Shown: in pieces, positions 47,572 to 61,797 of the stretch
How positions within the stretch are numbered: position 1 is the stretch's first letter
Layout: every line of letters starts with the position of its first letter
NCBI GenBank assembly: GCA_034336665.1
Contig: JAPFBE010000003.1
Location: 58,571,352-58,635,351 of the forward strand
Length of the DNA: 64,000 bases
DNA from: Luscinia megarhynchos
Taxonomy: Eukaryota; Chordata; Aves; Passeriformes; Turdidae
Direction: 5' to 3'
Made by a program: the position numbers and the translations under genes
The notes under the pieces: generated by a model
What the model saw: the letters and a program-made list of their open reading frames with translations, nothing else
Databases searched by the model: none
What the model was told of the DNA's origin: nothing

Positions 47572-48058
47572 GTGTTCAGCATTAATATTGGTGGATGTAC
47601 AATGCTTGAAACATTTCATGTGACAGTCTGGAGTATGCAGAAACGTGGTGATGTCCAGTCCAAATTTAGTTACTCCTTGAGTTGATCGATGTTTATATGA
47701 TATTTTACAGATTTGTCAGCTAATGGTAAACATTCATATGTTTTTTGCATTTATGTTTTATTCTATGGAATCTTGAAAAGTAGCTCAACTTTCTACTTGA
47801 TTTTGAAGAAAATTTGTCAATGCTTTTAAAAGGAAAACATTGATTTTGGACTTTTCCTCAGTCTTTGAAATAATCAGTGAATCCAGAAACATTTTGCAAA
47901 AAAAAATTTCTTGGGGGCTCTTGGAATGGATTTTCAAATGCAATCATTTTACCTTTCCTTTCTCAATTTTGATTGATCTCTTCATCTCTATGTATCTAGT
48001 CTGTACCTTCCATGGTTATGTGTCAAGTTACTTAGGTCTTGAACCAGGAAAATTGTAG

Positions 48059-48328
48059 AGCCACAGAATGACTTGGTTTCAATTGAAAGGGATCTTCTAA
48101 AGATCACCTAGTTCCAACACCCCTACAAAAAGCAGGGACACCTCTCAGTAGAGCCAGTTGCTCAGGGTCCCATCCAACCTGACCTTGAGCACTTACCCAT
48201 GGACATCCACAGCTCCTCTGGGAAACCTGTGTCAGTGTCTCATCATCCTCATTGTAAAAAATACCTTCTTTATTTCTAATCTAAATCTACCCATTTGTAA
48301 TTTTAAATCATTATCCTGTGTCCCATAA
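48059..48328 (-). mobile_element. CR1 LINE 3' end
   Basis: The plus strand shows CCACAGAATGACTTGG, AAAGATCACCTAGTTCCAAC and CCATCCAACCTGACCTTGAG. It continues with CAGCTCCTCTGGGAAACCTG and GTCAGTGTCTCATCATCC. This is the reverse complement of a CR1 tail, with more substitutions than the copy at 40.7 kb, so probably older. Confidence 0.88.
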
Positions 48329-48392
48329 TTTTTTTTCTGTACAACTTCAGTAAAACTAAATCTGGCCCCCATTAATTTTTGCTTTTGGGCTC

Positions 48393-48460
48393 AAAAAAAA
48401 CAAAAAACAAAAAAAAAAAAAAAAAAAAAAGAAAAGAAAAAAAATGAAAAAAATGAAATT
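48393..48460 (+). repeat. A-rich low-complexity tract with A22 core
   Basis: Nearly 70 bases of A with single C, G and T interruptions, including 22 consecutive A at 48409-48430. It lies 65 bp downstream of a minus-strand CR1 fragment. CR1 does not use a poly-A tail, so the adjacency is probably coincidental. Confidence 0.85.
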
Positions 48461-49779
48461 ACAGAAGTCTAAAGTCCCAATGTCTGGACTTGTAGACAAC
48501 TTGTACAGATTAATACAAAGCAGCAGATAAAAACACTGTAGTTTAACTTGAGCAATCCTGTGCTCAAGTGAGTTTAAATTTGGTTCTTTTCAGTGTATTT
48601 TATCTTAGTAAAAATACTGGTCTAAACAGAACGTATGCATTTTAAACTAGTATATGTCCTTGGCAAGATCCAAATTTGGGTTGACTTTGCACTTTAAATG
48701 AGACTTTACCTTTTAAAAATTTCAATCTATGCTCAAGACATTAACATAGCATATGTTGATGATAGAGGTAGAATTTGGAGTGGGTAAAAAGCCAAAAGAG
48801 CTGAAAAGTTGCCAGAAATTATTCTCCTCAGTGCTGATTTTAACCTGGCTGCTGCAAGACTTGTGCACTCAGAACAAGAGCAGCAGGGGACTGGCAGAAA
48901 ACTTGCAGTTCATCAGTGGATGCTGCTTTGGAGTTCTTCCACTCTTAGTAAGTAGGTAGTCCTGAAAATGTGAGATGGCTTTCACAGATACATGAAACAC
49001 GTTCCCAGAAACCTGGTCGTGCCTTAGAAATACAGAAACAGGCTACCCATTAGTGCTTTAAAGCAGATAAGGCGCATGAAACTTTTCACCTTGACATGTC
49101 TAATTTACTTTCTGTGTGCTTCTGATGAATAGCTGACCTGGTTAATGCTGATAGTTGGAAATTCAGTGCTACTGTATTGAGGAAGTCTGCATTGTTATCA
49201 AAGGCTACTTTTCTTTCCTGGTCTCAAGCTGGAGTGCCATACGGAAAGTTTAACTGTTAGGATATTAAAGCTGAGCTTTCCAGTTCTATCAACACCATTG
49301 GCCTGTCTTTTCCTGGGAACGAGTCTCAAGGTGAAATTTTGGAATGGTTCCCAAAGTATTTCCTTTGTAGTGACAAAATTATGCTTCTGTAGCCTTTTGG
49401 TGATGACACATGGATGGGAGAAAGGTGCTGCAGCTTACTTGATGAATTAGAATGGAATGTGCATTTGCAAAACTGAAAAGTGAACTAAGGTATTTGATGG
49501 CTGCACTCTAATCTGCCTTTTCCTGTTTGCTTTCTGGGTTTTTTGTCCTGTTTTGTTAAGATTTTTCTGAGAGCAAGGAATCCAAGCCTGTGCATATCAG
49601 CAAAGATGGGTAACATAATGAGCTGTTTAATGAACGGTTTGAGAGCCAAAGGGACTCTTTCTTAGGATCACTTGCCAGGAAACATCTTGCTTTGCTTGTG
49701 TCTGAAGTCTTGTTGGCAACACTGCCTACACTGCTGTGTGCATTGTGCAGTGTTAAAAAGCTTGATGTGAGATTTTTCA
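48461..49779. other. DGKH intron 1, no gene recognised
   Basis: Ordinary intronic sequence between the A-rich tract and the GC-rich repeat. No exon or mobile element is recognised. Confidence 0.5.
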
Positions 49780-50215
49780 GTGTTCTTCAGAGTTGTTCCA
49801 CCTTGGGTGGCTTGCACAGGAGACAGTCCTCTAGGAAGAGACTGCTCTAGCAAAGGTCTCCCATGGGCTCACAAAGTTTGCCAGCAAACCTCGTCCAGCA
49901 TGGTTTCTCTATCTGTGAGGCCCCAGGTCCTGCCTGGAGCCTGCACCAATATGGGCTTCTCACTGGATTGCAGGGCATCCACCTGCTCAGGTGTGGGGTC
50001 CTCCACGGGCTGCAGATGGATCTCTGCCCCCTCTGGGACCCCCATGGGCTGCCTGGGCAGAGCTACCTCACCATGGGGCTGCCAGGGAATCTCTGCTCCA
50101 GCAGCTGGGGCAGCTTCTCCCTCTGCTTCTTCACTGACCTAGGTGTGTTTGCAGGGCTGTTTCCCCCACATTCTCAGTCCTCTCTGGAGAGTTCACGCTA
50201 ATGTTGGGCCCATGG
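49780..50215 (+). repeat. GC-rich probable avian interspersed repeat
   Basis: A sharply bounded GC-rich block in an AT-rich intron, with two overlapping open frames of 112-120 codons. It contains reiterated words of the type CCATGGGCTGCC and CCATGGGGCTGCC. The translated pattern, GLPGNLCSS... followed by FFTDLGVF, is one I remember from many spurious bird protein predictions. I therefore infer a dispersed repeat. I cannot assign its class, and it has no flanking TG...CA ends that I can define. Confidence 0.5.
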
Positions 50216-53200
50216 TGTCCTAATGCAATGCATAAATTCTCTGGCTTTTATAACATTCAGGTAAAAAGCTGGGCTGTCCAGCTAGTCAGAGAAACATCAA
50301 GACTAATAGTTGGAGGACTTGACAAAAACCAATCATTTCTTTAGGACACTTAGACATAAATACTTGCTGGTGAAGGTACTTCTGTGCCAATATACACTTT
50401 CAAAATCATTATGACAATGTATAAAAATACAAATATTTCATAGTAAAAATCTGCAAATTCAGATTACTGTATTTCAGGTTAACTTGAGTGATTACACTTT
50501 GGAAGTGTAGGTAACCCTTTAATTTAAGTACTACTGGGAATATCCCTAAATCAGGTACTTGATTTGATGCTTTGCTTTGGATTAAAACTCTGAGATTCTG
50601 TCTATCTGAGCTTTGTTTCATGTATTACATATGTTAGATTTTCTGTCCTTGTTAAAATTTTTAATTTCTGTTGAGATTTGAGCAACTTTCCAGGTATTAA
50701 TCTAAACAATCTCAAAACATTCTTTCTGGGGTTCCTGCAGCTAAAATTGTGCTCTTCATCTAAACAGTTCAGGTGAAAATTGTCTGCTTTGTGTAAATTT
50801 TTTTAAACACTAACAGAAAGGTTGTATATTTAGAAGCAAACTGTGTATGGTACTCTTTAAAGTCTCTGATTACAGTTATACTTTCTCCCTTGTGTAAAGT
50901 AAAGCAATGCTCCCACATGGGTAGGCTATGTAGTAAATTAAGAAGCTGTTGTCATATGTGCAGGCACTGAACTGATTTCCAGAACACAGAACTATAAAAC
51001 AACTTTCTTAAATTATTTAGGAAGATATATGGAAAACATTTAATAGGACAAGATACTGTTTAATGCTGTGTTAAAGTCGTCATGCCGTGCAGTCTTTTCA
51101 CATCTCATCTGATGTGAACACTCTTTAAAAAAATAGCTGGTTCCCTTCTAAATGTTTTTTAGACTGTGATATATATTTATGTTACATAAAAATTATTTGA
51201 AGCTTCTCCCTGTCTTACATTCTGGATATTAGAATGTTTCCCATGGTTGTTGTATCTGAATGAATCATCAAAATAACTGAATTTATCTTTTCCCTGTTCC
51301 ATGAATAGAAAAGTGGTTTTGCTATTTTTAACTCTGAAATGAAGGTATAAAAGAGAAGTGAAAAGTTACTTAATGAAATCATCAAGAAGCCTATAGCAGA
51401 TGGGACCTGAGTTCTTGTTCCCAAATCACAAGTCATGCCTTTGCCACACTTATCTTTACAGGCTTCTTACACAGTTTTGCAAAATTCATAGTTTTCCAGT
51501 ACTTTTTATATTACATAAGAAGTCTGTAGTCATTAATTTACTTTCAGTTTTGACATAAGATTAAGCAGTGTATAAATTACTTCCATCCACTCTTTTCAGG
51601 TTCCTCTGTTGTGAGGTGACATTATCAAAGATGTACATGTGAGCATTTGGAAGAGATGTGAGGTGTTATTTTTAGAACTATTGTGATAAAGACAAGCTAA
51701 GAAAAACTGGTGCAGAATATAAACATTATTTGCACGGTCTCTTTTTGAAATTTTTGTTCGTTAAGACCAAATGCCATAGAATAACAACTTTTGACGTTCT
51801 TATGTTCTTGGAACAGATTTGATTCTACTGAGAATAACTTTTACATAAATACATAAGCATTTTATTATCCACAACATGAGTGAAAGCCAAGATGCCACAG
51901 TCCTAAATGCTATCACTGACAGAAATGCTAATGAAATAAATATGTAACAGTAATTTTGTTTTCTAATGATTTATGATTGACATTTAGGCCTCAGTTGCTT
52001 GTCGTTTAAAAGAAAGTTTGAGAAACATATTTCAGAAGATATTATTTTAGTTGTTAGGAGTTTATACATGTAAGCTGCTATTTAATATGCAGTGTAGTAG
52101 ATTTATTGTATCCATCTCTATTTAAAGAAAAAACAGAAGAACTTTTCTAAATGCAATTATTTTTGTTTCTTTATTTGTCTAGTGTGTGAAACTTCCTTTT
52201 TATTTGCTTCTTGCAGACTACAAACAATTTAACAAATACGATTTGCCAATCAGTAACTTGCCAAAGAAAATTTGTTTGCAACATTGTCTGAAACAACTGT
52301 TACTAGCCCAGAAAACCATATGATTTTAGTCTGTTGCATTGTTTTTTGTAACAAAAAAGCCTAACATTCAGAGTTGAGGTCACAAGAAAGTAAGATGTGG
52401 TAAGCTGTTCTGGACTAGTCTAAAGTACAGTAGGCAACAGATGGAGTAACACAGATGGTTAATTCTTCATGTGTGTCTAAGTTAACACGAAGTTCTGGAG
52501 TGCTCCTAGATTTGCATCTAAGTGGGGTGTGCCAAAATGGAGATTCTTCTGTTCATACACTTGAGCTGAGAATAGGAATGTGAGGAGATAGAATGCTGTC
52601 AATAGCTGTGCATGTCCTGGAATGGAAAGATATTTAAAAAGGGAAGCTGAACTGTGAATTCTGTGGGAACCTGGCCTTCTTTCTCCCATCAAAAACAAAG
52701 GAATTTTTTGCTGTTGACTTGGAGCGGACCTTGAATGAGATCTGTGCATAACAGATTGCTGTGTCTGCCTTTGGGAGTGCTGTATCAATGCAGAAAAGGA
52801 AGAAGCTGTGTTTCCAGTTAGGAGTTCCTGCTGGATAAAAATAAAGGAATTTGGCAGCTATACTTAGAATTGCTTCCCTGTTCATGACAGTAGTATCCGG
52901 ATGTATAACACAAGGTGTCGTGCTTTTGTTGTGCCTTAAACAGATGTAATCCTCTCATTGACATTAGATAGCTCAGTTACTCAGGGAAGCATCTATTTGG
53001 GATTGTCTGCAGCCTAGATATTAGTGTTAAACTGGTAAAAGAGGCTTGTGGGGCTTTTTTGCCATGGTTCATTTTAAATAAAGAAAAATTTCAGCAAAGT
53101 ACTTGTAGAGATTAAAAGAGACTTGAGGAGTCATAAACTAATGTGCTAAAACCAGATTATTAATTGACGAATGAGTGTCAAATATGGCATTACACATTTA

Positions 53201-54465
53201 AAATGAAGTTATTTTTGGGTACTGGTGGTTATTTTAAGGTAAGTGGCATGTTGACAGTGTAAGAACAATAGCGACAGGAAACTGAAAATGTACAGATGTA
53301 AAGCTGGTATGCTAATTCACAAGGTTTTGTGGTCTAAACACATCTATAAAACTATATTTTTATTTAATTCTGGAAGTAAAACTGTCTTTTTTTTTAAGAA
53401 TGCTTTCTGGGAAAGTGTCTGTTGACTCATGGAGTCATGCTGATTTTTCAGAAGCCCTTTGTATATTGCTAAGTATTTTTTGCCAAGTGGTGCACCTTCA
53501 GCTTTACTGTAGGCAGTTGCTTCATGACTAAACAAACAGTTTCTAGTGAAGTTGCTCCCTTCAAAAGGGACATGCAACTTTGGGCTCCCTGCAGCTGAAG
53601 AATGGAGTGCTATCGTGGGTTTCTTGCATCATGGGACAACAGATTAAACTGTGACCTATTGGACCATCAGTGCTTCTGTATGTCCCTCGATATAAGTGAT
53701 TGTGATGGCTCTTCTGTGCTTTCCTGGGGTATGCTTGTAGATTTTGTGCATATTTTATGCTAACAACACCTGCCAGATCAGATACTTCTGGGATATTACA
53801 GGAATCCCAAGCCTGTTTTGATATGTGTGTCTGAACCAGGCAGATGTGGCCCAATATGAGCACTTGTAGACTCAGAGCTTTAACTTGCTATACAATACTT
53901 TACTATTTGGAAGCTGAGGAACCTGAAGAACTAGGTGGTGAGGGGGTTTATTCAGTCATGTTTTGGGACCTTAAATAGAACCTATTTTGTCCCAAGCCAG
54001 GAGAATTAGCTTCTTATTCCACCAGCTGAAATGTCTATGGAGGGTGTTTGTTAGCTGTCAGGATCATGCTCTGGTTTGGTTTTGGTTTTCTTGAGAGAAA
54101 ATCTTTCACTTCTTGGGTACTTTTTCACCCAAACGCACATTGTCTGTGAGAAAGTTTTGCTTCTGTATTTCCCCCTTCATGCTTGGTGAACATGAGGAGA
54201 GCAAAGGGGACACACTTCTTAAAACTTGTGTTTGTCAGTGTGTTTTAATGAACATAGATTTTTAGAAGTGTTTAGTACACAGGATAAGAGGATTTGAAAG
54301 TTATAGGGATGTGCTCCTTATTTATCTTCAGTACCAATTGGTGTGGTTGTACTTTCAAAAAGTGCAAAAACAGTACCTGCATCAGTTGTGGTACTTAGAG
54401 ATATGCTAAAATAGCAGGTATACTTTCAATGACTGTAGAGGTCTATTCCTCTATTCCTTTACCTC

Positions 54466-54487
54466 TTATGCTTCTGTAGAAGCATAA
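54466..54487. repeat. 10-bp inverted repeat
   Basis: TTATGCTTCT, two bases, then AGAAGCATAA. It could form a nine-base-pair stem with a TGTA loop. No extended structure is visible. Confidence 0.6.
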
Positions 54488-57400
54488 AGCATTGTAAAAG
54501 AAAGCAATATACAAAACCTTTGGAACATAACCTCCAGTGTGGTTCCCTAATTTGTCAAGAAGCCCGTGATTTTGCTTGTCCCCTTTAATTGCTGTGATCA
54601 GACATCATTGGGATGGGTGGCAGTGCAGACATTTGCATCTTTCTGTATTATTTATCTTAATTTTGCTATCATATTTGTTCAGACTGTTACTCACGTCTAG
54701 GTTAAAATCTTGTATAGCATTCAGGTTCTCTAGGTTATATTTTCTGTGGTTTTACTACATGGAAAACTATTACAAAGATGTCTTGAAGTTATGTTCATGG
54801 CTGAAAGTCAGTAGTTTTACTCAAATTTTTCATATTTAGGAAGTATATGCGCATGAGGTTTGTCTTAACACATGTTCTAGGCTTGGACTGTTGGTAGTGT
54901 GATTGTATGAACATTGCTTTTGCCTTAGGGCCTTTTTTTGAGAGGTTGTTAATTCTCCTTCTTTCTTCTGTGTCCCCATGTTTTTAGTTGGTCACTTACC
55001 TTCCAGACTTCTTATGAAATCCAGTATCATGCCTGTTGCTATTTTCCTCTCCCTTAGAGTGATATATGCATGTAAGGTATGTAGCCTGTATACTGCTGCT
55101 AATACGTAGTTTCTAGTGAAGAAAAGCTAGCTTTTCTTATGATTATTTCTGACATTTATCCCCATCTTCAATCTTTGCTGAATGGGACTGTGCTTCTTGT
55201 CAAGTGCTGTGGCTGTTCACTGAATTAATGTTTCCAATTATGTCTGTATGGGACAGCTAGAATTTCTGGAAGAAGTGTCCTCAGTGATGATAATTAAACT
55301 CTGTTTTGTGAAATATTACTTTTCTTTTCTATATATTTCTTTATTAAACTCGTGTCAAAAATTCAACTCCATTTTTGCTGCCCTCACTTTTATTGGAACA
55401 ACCATAAAAATGAAAGGTCCATATTAAACACTGAATTTTTCCAATAGGTCCTGTTGTACCTTTTTTCATGCTTGGATTTTCCAGGACAGAGTAAGAAGGA
55501 CCAATAACTTCTCTAGTTTATCACTTGAGAATGGAAACCTTGGCACATCAATGTGTTCAGAAGCATGACTGTGTGAACCATAAGCATTAAATAGACTTGA
55601 GACATACTTAGGGATTTGAGGGGGAGATTATTTTTTTTAATTTTGCCTTTTTTCACTTTACCTTTGTCAATTTGCATGTTTGACTCAGTAGAGTCAGAAT
55701 TTTGCCCACCAGGAAACCTCTCTGTATCACTAGTGGCAGATAGTTTTTGTTTTGGAGTATTTACACATGCTGTGCATTCTTTGGGAGCACATTATTTATG
55801 AATCCCTTTATGGAGCCACGTTCTGTTCGTGCTTACCCGCGCGTGCACCTTCGGTTAACTGGACAGTGGGAGTGGCACTGCTGCAGAGGAGGAATGGTTT
55901 TTGTAAAGTGGAGAAGTGGAGGTTTTGGCAGCTGCCTTTGGTTCTTGCCTGCCAGCCTTCATCTTTAACCCTACGCTAGGCATGAACTCTGCTCTTTCTC
56001 CTGTCTGTACGGGGGGAGGGTCTTGCTCCCTGTATCATGTGTTAATTGAATTTGTAAATGCGTGTAAGCAAACATTTCCAGGTCCTCTGTTGAAAAGCTT
56101 GCTATTGAGCTTTAAGCATTACTAATGCAGCTGTTAAAATGCCAGCTGTCCATCAGCAGTGGGTGTTTTCATGGCAATGAAAAAGCCCTGCTTCTGAGAA
56201 AGGTACAGTAGGGTCTTTGCCACTCGACTGTGGGCGGAGCTGTGTTTTCTTGAGAGACGTTTGCTCTCCTTGAGTGACGAAGTTCAAAGCTTCGTCCCTC
56301 TTCTCACTGATCACTTGAGGGAATATATGCATGAGACATGTCCCCCTTGTGGAAGTGTGACAGAGATTGGGAGTGGATATTTTATGGACACTCAACAAAT
56401 GTAGTATGACCCGTGTACTTCACCACTGATGTTTTGTTTTGGGGTCTTTTTTGAGAAAGAAGTTGCTCCACTTAAACTTGGAGCTTAACTAAATCCTCCC
56501 ACAATGGGTCACATTTTAGCCTTGGCCTCTGTTTCCTGTGACCATGATGCTTAGAGATGTAAGGTTGAGTTATTCCATCATCTTGACATAGCCCTGTGCT
56601 GCTGGCTATTATCCAGAAACCTTAAAGAAATATTTTTCCCCCTAAAAATAACAGCTGTTGATTTAATTTTTTTTTTCCATGCAGAGATGTGATAATACAA
56701 TCTGGTTGAAGCCAGATTGCATGTTGCCGAATAAATTAGGTTTGGTATAGCACTGCTTAGCTCCATTTTCCTTGTAGTGTGAGTTAATATTTTTTTCTTG
56801 TTTACCTCAGAGGTTAACTTACAAGATGCTCTTGGAGTAGTCCTTTGGTACTTTCATAACTTGGTGTTTCATGATACGAAAAAAAAATTAGAATTTTACT
56901 TTTGATTGCAGTTTTAATTGTTAAACATTTTTAGCAGCTGGCTAATGTGTTGGCTGGCCATTTAGAAGTGTTCTGAGGTGCCTGTTCTCTCTACAAAAGT
57001 TCACCTCCCACCACTGAGTTGAGTAGGTTATGGAATCTTGCCAGCGAGAAATCTTAAGGGAAAAACACTGTGTTCAGAAAATGCTGCTGTATTCGGAATC
57101 CTAGGACTAGTTCTAAAAATAAACTTAATTGAAAAGATTTATTTTCTTTTCTAATGTGGTTTGCATCACTTTTTTATTAATATTTAAATAACAGAATGTC
57201 GTAACCCGGAGTACAGAAATACTTCTGTACAGAGCTCCCACCAGAATCTTGGAAACCTTACATGAAGCATTATGATGTTTATTTTGCCACTGGCAATTTT
57301 CTTGGTTTAATGTTGCAGTACAAAGGAAGATAGAATAAAAACCAGATGATTAATGGGTTAAAAAGGAAAGTAATTAATTTTATTAAGTCAGTGTGCATAG

Positions 57401-60190
57401 TTGTGAATTTATTTTCAGGGTTTACTGCGAGAATCTTTGGAAATTACTTGGAAATATTCCTTTTGGCTTGAACCAAACCATACAACCTGACAAGAAGCTG
57501 AATATAGATCACGCAAATTTTGATAAGTTATAATTTTTATTTGCAATTATCTTACTATGTTAAGCACAAATTGTCTAGCTTCCCGTCTGTTTCCAAATAA
57601 TTATTGTTTTTCAGAACTTTAAAGAGAAATAATTGGATTAATGGAGAGTTCAATGACTGACTGGTAAATGAAAATCAATTTTTCAACTGAAAGCTCTGAG
57701 TAGGCTGGCCTCTCTTCCAGTGGCTACCTATATTAATGTGTATCTGTTTAGTGTATTGATTTTTTTTTTTTTCCTTTTCCCCCTGCTGTATTATCCTCCC
57801 ATAACCTGCTATGCTTATTATAAATGTGGTCATGACAAAAATAGGTGCTTGATAAATTCAGATGCAATGAATCTAAGGTCAGTTTGACATTATCAGGAGC
57901 TTGCTTATAAGCAGGTTTATGACATAGGTTTAATCTTACAAAGCTTGAGTGGGAATACAGAGCAATTTGGGGGCCAACCAGGGATTTCTGTTTGTCTCTT
58001 GAGTAGTAAAGTAACAGTAAAGCGGTGAGCAGTGATGCTTTATAGTCATTCTTCAAACAGTTACTTTGTATGTGTATATAGAAGTTTCAGTTTTGTTATT
58101 ATTTGATAATTCAGTGTATAAACTGGAGGATTTTCTCTGAATCATTTCTAGCTATGTGAGAAAATAAAAGTAGACTGGAAATGATGGCAACAGGGAAAGC
58201 TTTTTTTAAGGCCAAAAGAAATAATGTTAATTACTCTTTCTAAAGTAAATCATTACTTGAAGGTGATAAAAATGAGCCATTTGGAGACTGTGTATTTGTT
58301 TCAGCTCCAGGCATCCACCATTGACTGTTCTATTTGAAGCAATGTTGAATGAAGTTGTAGAGGCAAAACTTTTAATGGGCTTTTTCCCCTAAACCTTCAG
58401 CTGTAATTCTACTGATTTTAATGGAAATTATACCACCCTATTATATTTTAAAGACATTTTATCAGAGTTTTAAAATACTGAATTATATAACTTGTCAGTG
58501 TGACTTACTAGCAGATGGAGACAGAAAGTAAACCAAACTGCAGTCACCTCCACTTAAAAGAGCAATATATTTTCATTTTCAGCTGTCCAGTGCTTCAGAT
58601 GAGCTGCTATTTTTAACAAAATATGGTAAAATTTAGCTGTTTGCCAGAGATCTTATCTCTTCCCATGTAAGATCACTTAGGTGGAATAAATGAGATGATG
58701 GCCTTTCTTTTTCTTTTCATGCTCTTATGCTGTGCAGAAAATTCCCTGTCTTCTGTTCATCTGCCTATTTTGAAGAGGGATCAATATGCATGATATACAA
58801 TGAGGAATGTTCTTGCTCTGATTTTTCCTCTCATCCTCTCCCAAAACCAGAATTTCCCTGCTTTTTGCAGCAGTGGGATGTATGTGGTGTGCAGTTCCTT
58901 AAACTCGCCATGAAATTGTCCACAACTACTTCAAATTTCCAGGAAGTTCCTCAAACTTCCCATGAAGTTGTCTACAGCTGGTGCTTTTTGTCCCAATTAC
59001 CACTAAGGATTTTTTGTTGAATAGTTTGAACCTACTGATCCCAGATGAAGACAGGTGCCAAAAGGAGAAGATATTCTTCTGTTGTGGAAAAGAAACCCCA
59101 TCCTGTCTCCCAGTGTCACTTACAGAGGAGATGTGGCTTCACTGTGTGCAGATACACACTTGCAGCATAGAGGGGTTTTGAAAGCATTAAGTGTATCACT
59201 TGTGCTCACCAGCTCACACTCGTGTTGGTATGAAAACTTCTTTTTCCATAGTTCAGCAACACTCTTTGCCATGTTTACCATGTATGAATTTTACTTTTAG
59301 TCTGTATCTAAATGTTCAAAAAGACTATATTTCCTTAGGAAGCTGTTATTAAATTGATTTGTGAGTGATCTTTTCATGAAGAATATTGTTGAGTTGAAGT
59401 AAAAACAATTAAATACAATTTCTGAAGATCTGAAGATCTATTGAAGTAATAATCTCTCATGAAGCATATGATTATTGCAACCATGGGGTCAAAGTTGCAT
59501 TTGAAATTGTGACAAATGCACACATAGCATCCAAACTTTTCCAGTTTGTAAAAGATTATTGAATTTTAATGTGTTCTAATTCACAATTGGAAAGGAGCAA
59601 TTAACTGAAGTGAAACACTTTTGCATTTTTGAATGAAAATAGGAAGAAGTGCGAGAGCCTTCAGATTTCATACTCATTTTCCAAGTAATTTTTTCTTGCT
59701 GATTCTAAATTAGGGGTCAGTTATTTGTTTTTAATTTAAAATGGCTTGATGGGTTGAAATTAGCCAAGTTACACAGAATTGCTATTGGTTTCCTGGTTGC
59801 ATAAGCCTACCAGGAAGGTTGTGAGAGGTCATGCTGCCGGGGAGAGCGTGGCTGCAGTTTGGGTGTGCTCTGGCTGAACTAATCAGAAAAAAAATGTTTG
59901 TAAAGCAGGGAGTGGTTCTGTGTTAGTTTTTGCATGAAGAGAGGAACTACTTGCATCTATATTTCTAAGGCAATGTGAATCAGGTTATTTAGTGTCTTTA
60001 GCACTGCAACATGACTTTCAGTTACAGGCACCTATAAGATCTGTCTTTAGGTTTCTGTCGTGCCATAGGCACATAGTTTTATGAAATTTGCAGAAGCGGT
60101 TTTAGGTACCTGCTGTTCCACATATTTTGTTACAAGTAATGTAGCAATTTGAGGAAGTAATAATTCTTCAAATGTAGTTCAAGCCTATTC

Positions 60191-60207
60191 TTTTTTTTTT
60201 TTTTTTT
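60191..60207 (+). repeat. T17 homopolymer
   Basis: Seventeen uninterrupted T residues followed by GCTGTAG. It is a simple repeat. Nothing upstream on either strand looks like a retroposed transcript. Confidence 0.9.
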
Positions 60208-61746
60208 GCTGTAGTACTTTCAGCAAACTTCATATGAAGTCCTCTGCAAGAGGTGATGTACGTGGAGTTATCTTCTGCCCTTTCCTAGGAATCAGCATTC
60301 CTTCTGAGGAGTGGGAAGATGGATAACCTAGGAATATATTCTTTCAGCTGTGAAAGGTAGATCTAGCTCCTTTGTGGATTAAACAGAATTGGAGGAAGTG
60401 ATTTAGCAAAGCAGCTGTCGAACCCCTAATTTTACTGTGTAGATAGGAGATGCAAATTTCTGATGGCAGTAAATAGAATATACAGACTTTATTCCACAGT
60501 TAGACATATGACACATCAGTAGAAAAACCCCTGTTCTTTACATGTTTGAAGGCTTTTATTAACTACTGCAGGAGTCTACATTATTGGGGTAACTGAGAAA
60601 CAAGAGCAGAAAAATTGCACAAACCCCAATTTTGTCAGATGCCCCAGAATATGGAAACTATGCACAAACAAGGACTAAAATTACACATTGATGACTGTAT
60701 CACACCTCTACTTCCTTTTGAAATTGACATTTCTGTTACAAACCCCACACACTTCTCATAATGTTTTCAGATTTGTTTTAATTACAAAATTTATCTTCCA
60801 TTAGACTTTGTGAAACACGATTGGCATGTGATATGGATAGTCCCTTTTCTAGAACAATTGATCATAAAATATTTTGAAGCAGCAACGAAAAATCATTTGT
60901 TTTGGTAAACTGTAGGTCTTTAACATTCCTTTTAAAAAACATGGTATTGTTCTCTTTTAGAAAAACACAAAAGGAGGTATAAGAATAACATGTCTGATTT
61001 TGGAGATCATGACTATAAAGCTGGGTCTTCTAATAAGGAAAAAGTAATGCTTTCTCTATGAGTTATGATAATTTGGTTTATATCCATTGCAGGATGCATT
61101 GAAAATAACCTGGCACACTGTAAAACACAAGGAGATCAAAGGCTGTGTACAAAGGCTAAATAATGACTTCCTTGCCTTCTCTGATGGTGGAGGCATTGTC
61201 TCCTCCTCAAGGTCTACAATACATATCATGGGAAACATGGGTGCTGGAAGACGTTAAAGGCATTCCAGGATTTCTAAATGAATCAGTGGGGGAAGGATTT
61301 TTGGTTTTGGAAAGTTGATCCCAGTAGTTGTTTTCTAAAGAAAAACCCCAACATTTCTTTACACCGAGATACATAATTGGAAAGGCCTAAGTTTTTTGGA
61401 CTTGTTTCAAAATTATAACTGCCCAGCCAATGAATAGTATAATCACATCAGTGCTCAGTTTGCTGGTCTAGGGTACTCTGTGCTCTGAGTCAGTTTATTT
61501 TTTAAAACAGGTCTATTTCTGAGCAAGAGGATTGCTTTTACCACTATATTAAATAATGTAGTCTTTAATTCAGAAATATTTTTTGTGGAAGAGTACAGTC
61601 TGCACTAGCATTTTATGGGACTTGTTTCAGTGTTCTGACATTAAATGCAATGCATTTCTTAAAGATTCGTGGACAGTTGATATTGGAGTTGTTCTCCCGG
61701 AAATGGAATGTGAAGGTCTTTAAATTGGATACTGGCTCAAACTAAT

Positions 61747-61797
61747 TGAAACCATTTCAGGCTATTTATAACTGAAACCATTCTGGCTATTTATAAT
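61747..61797 (+). repeat. Imperfect 26-bp tandem duplication
   Basis: TGAAACCATTTCAGGCTATT followed by TATAAC, then a copy that differs by one deletion and two substitutions. It is a small local duplication. Confidence 0.8.

Noticed and set aside
47485..47685. 66-codon ORF with His-Ser-Phe-Ile repeats
   Set aside because: The repeat peptide is only the translation of the (TTCA)14 microsatellite.
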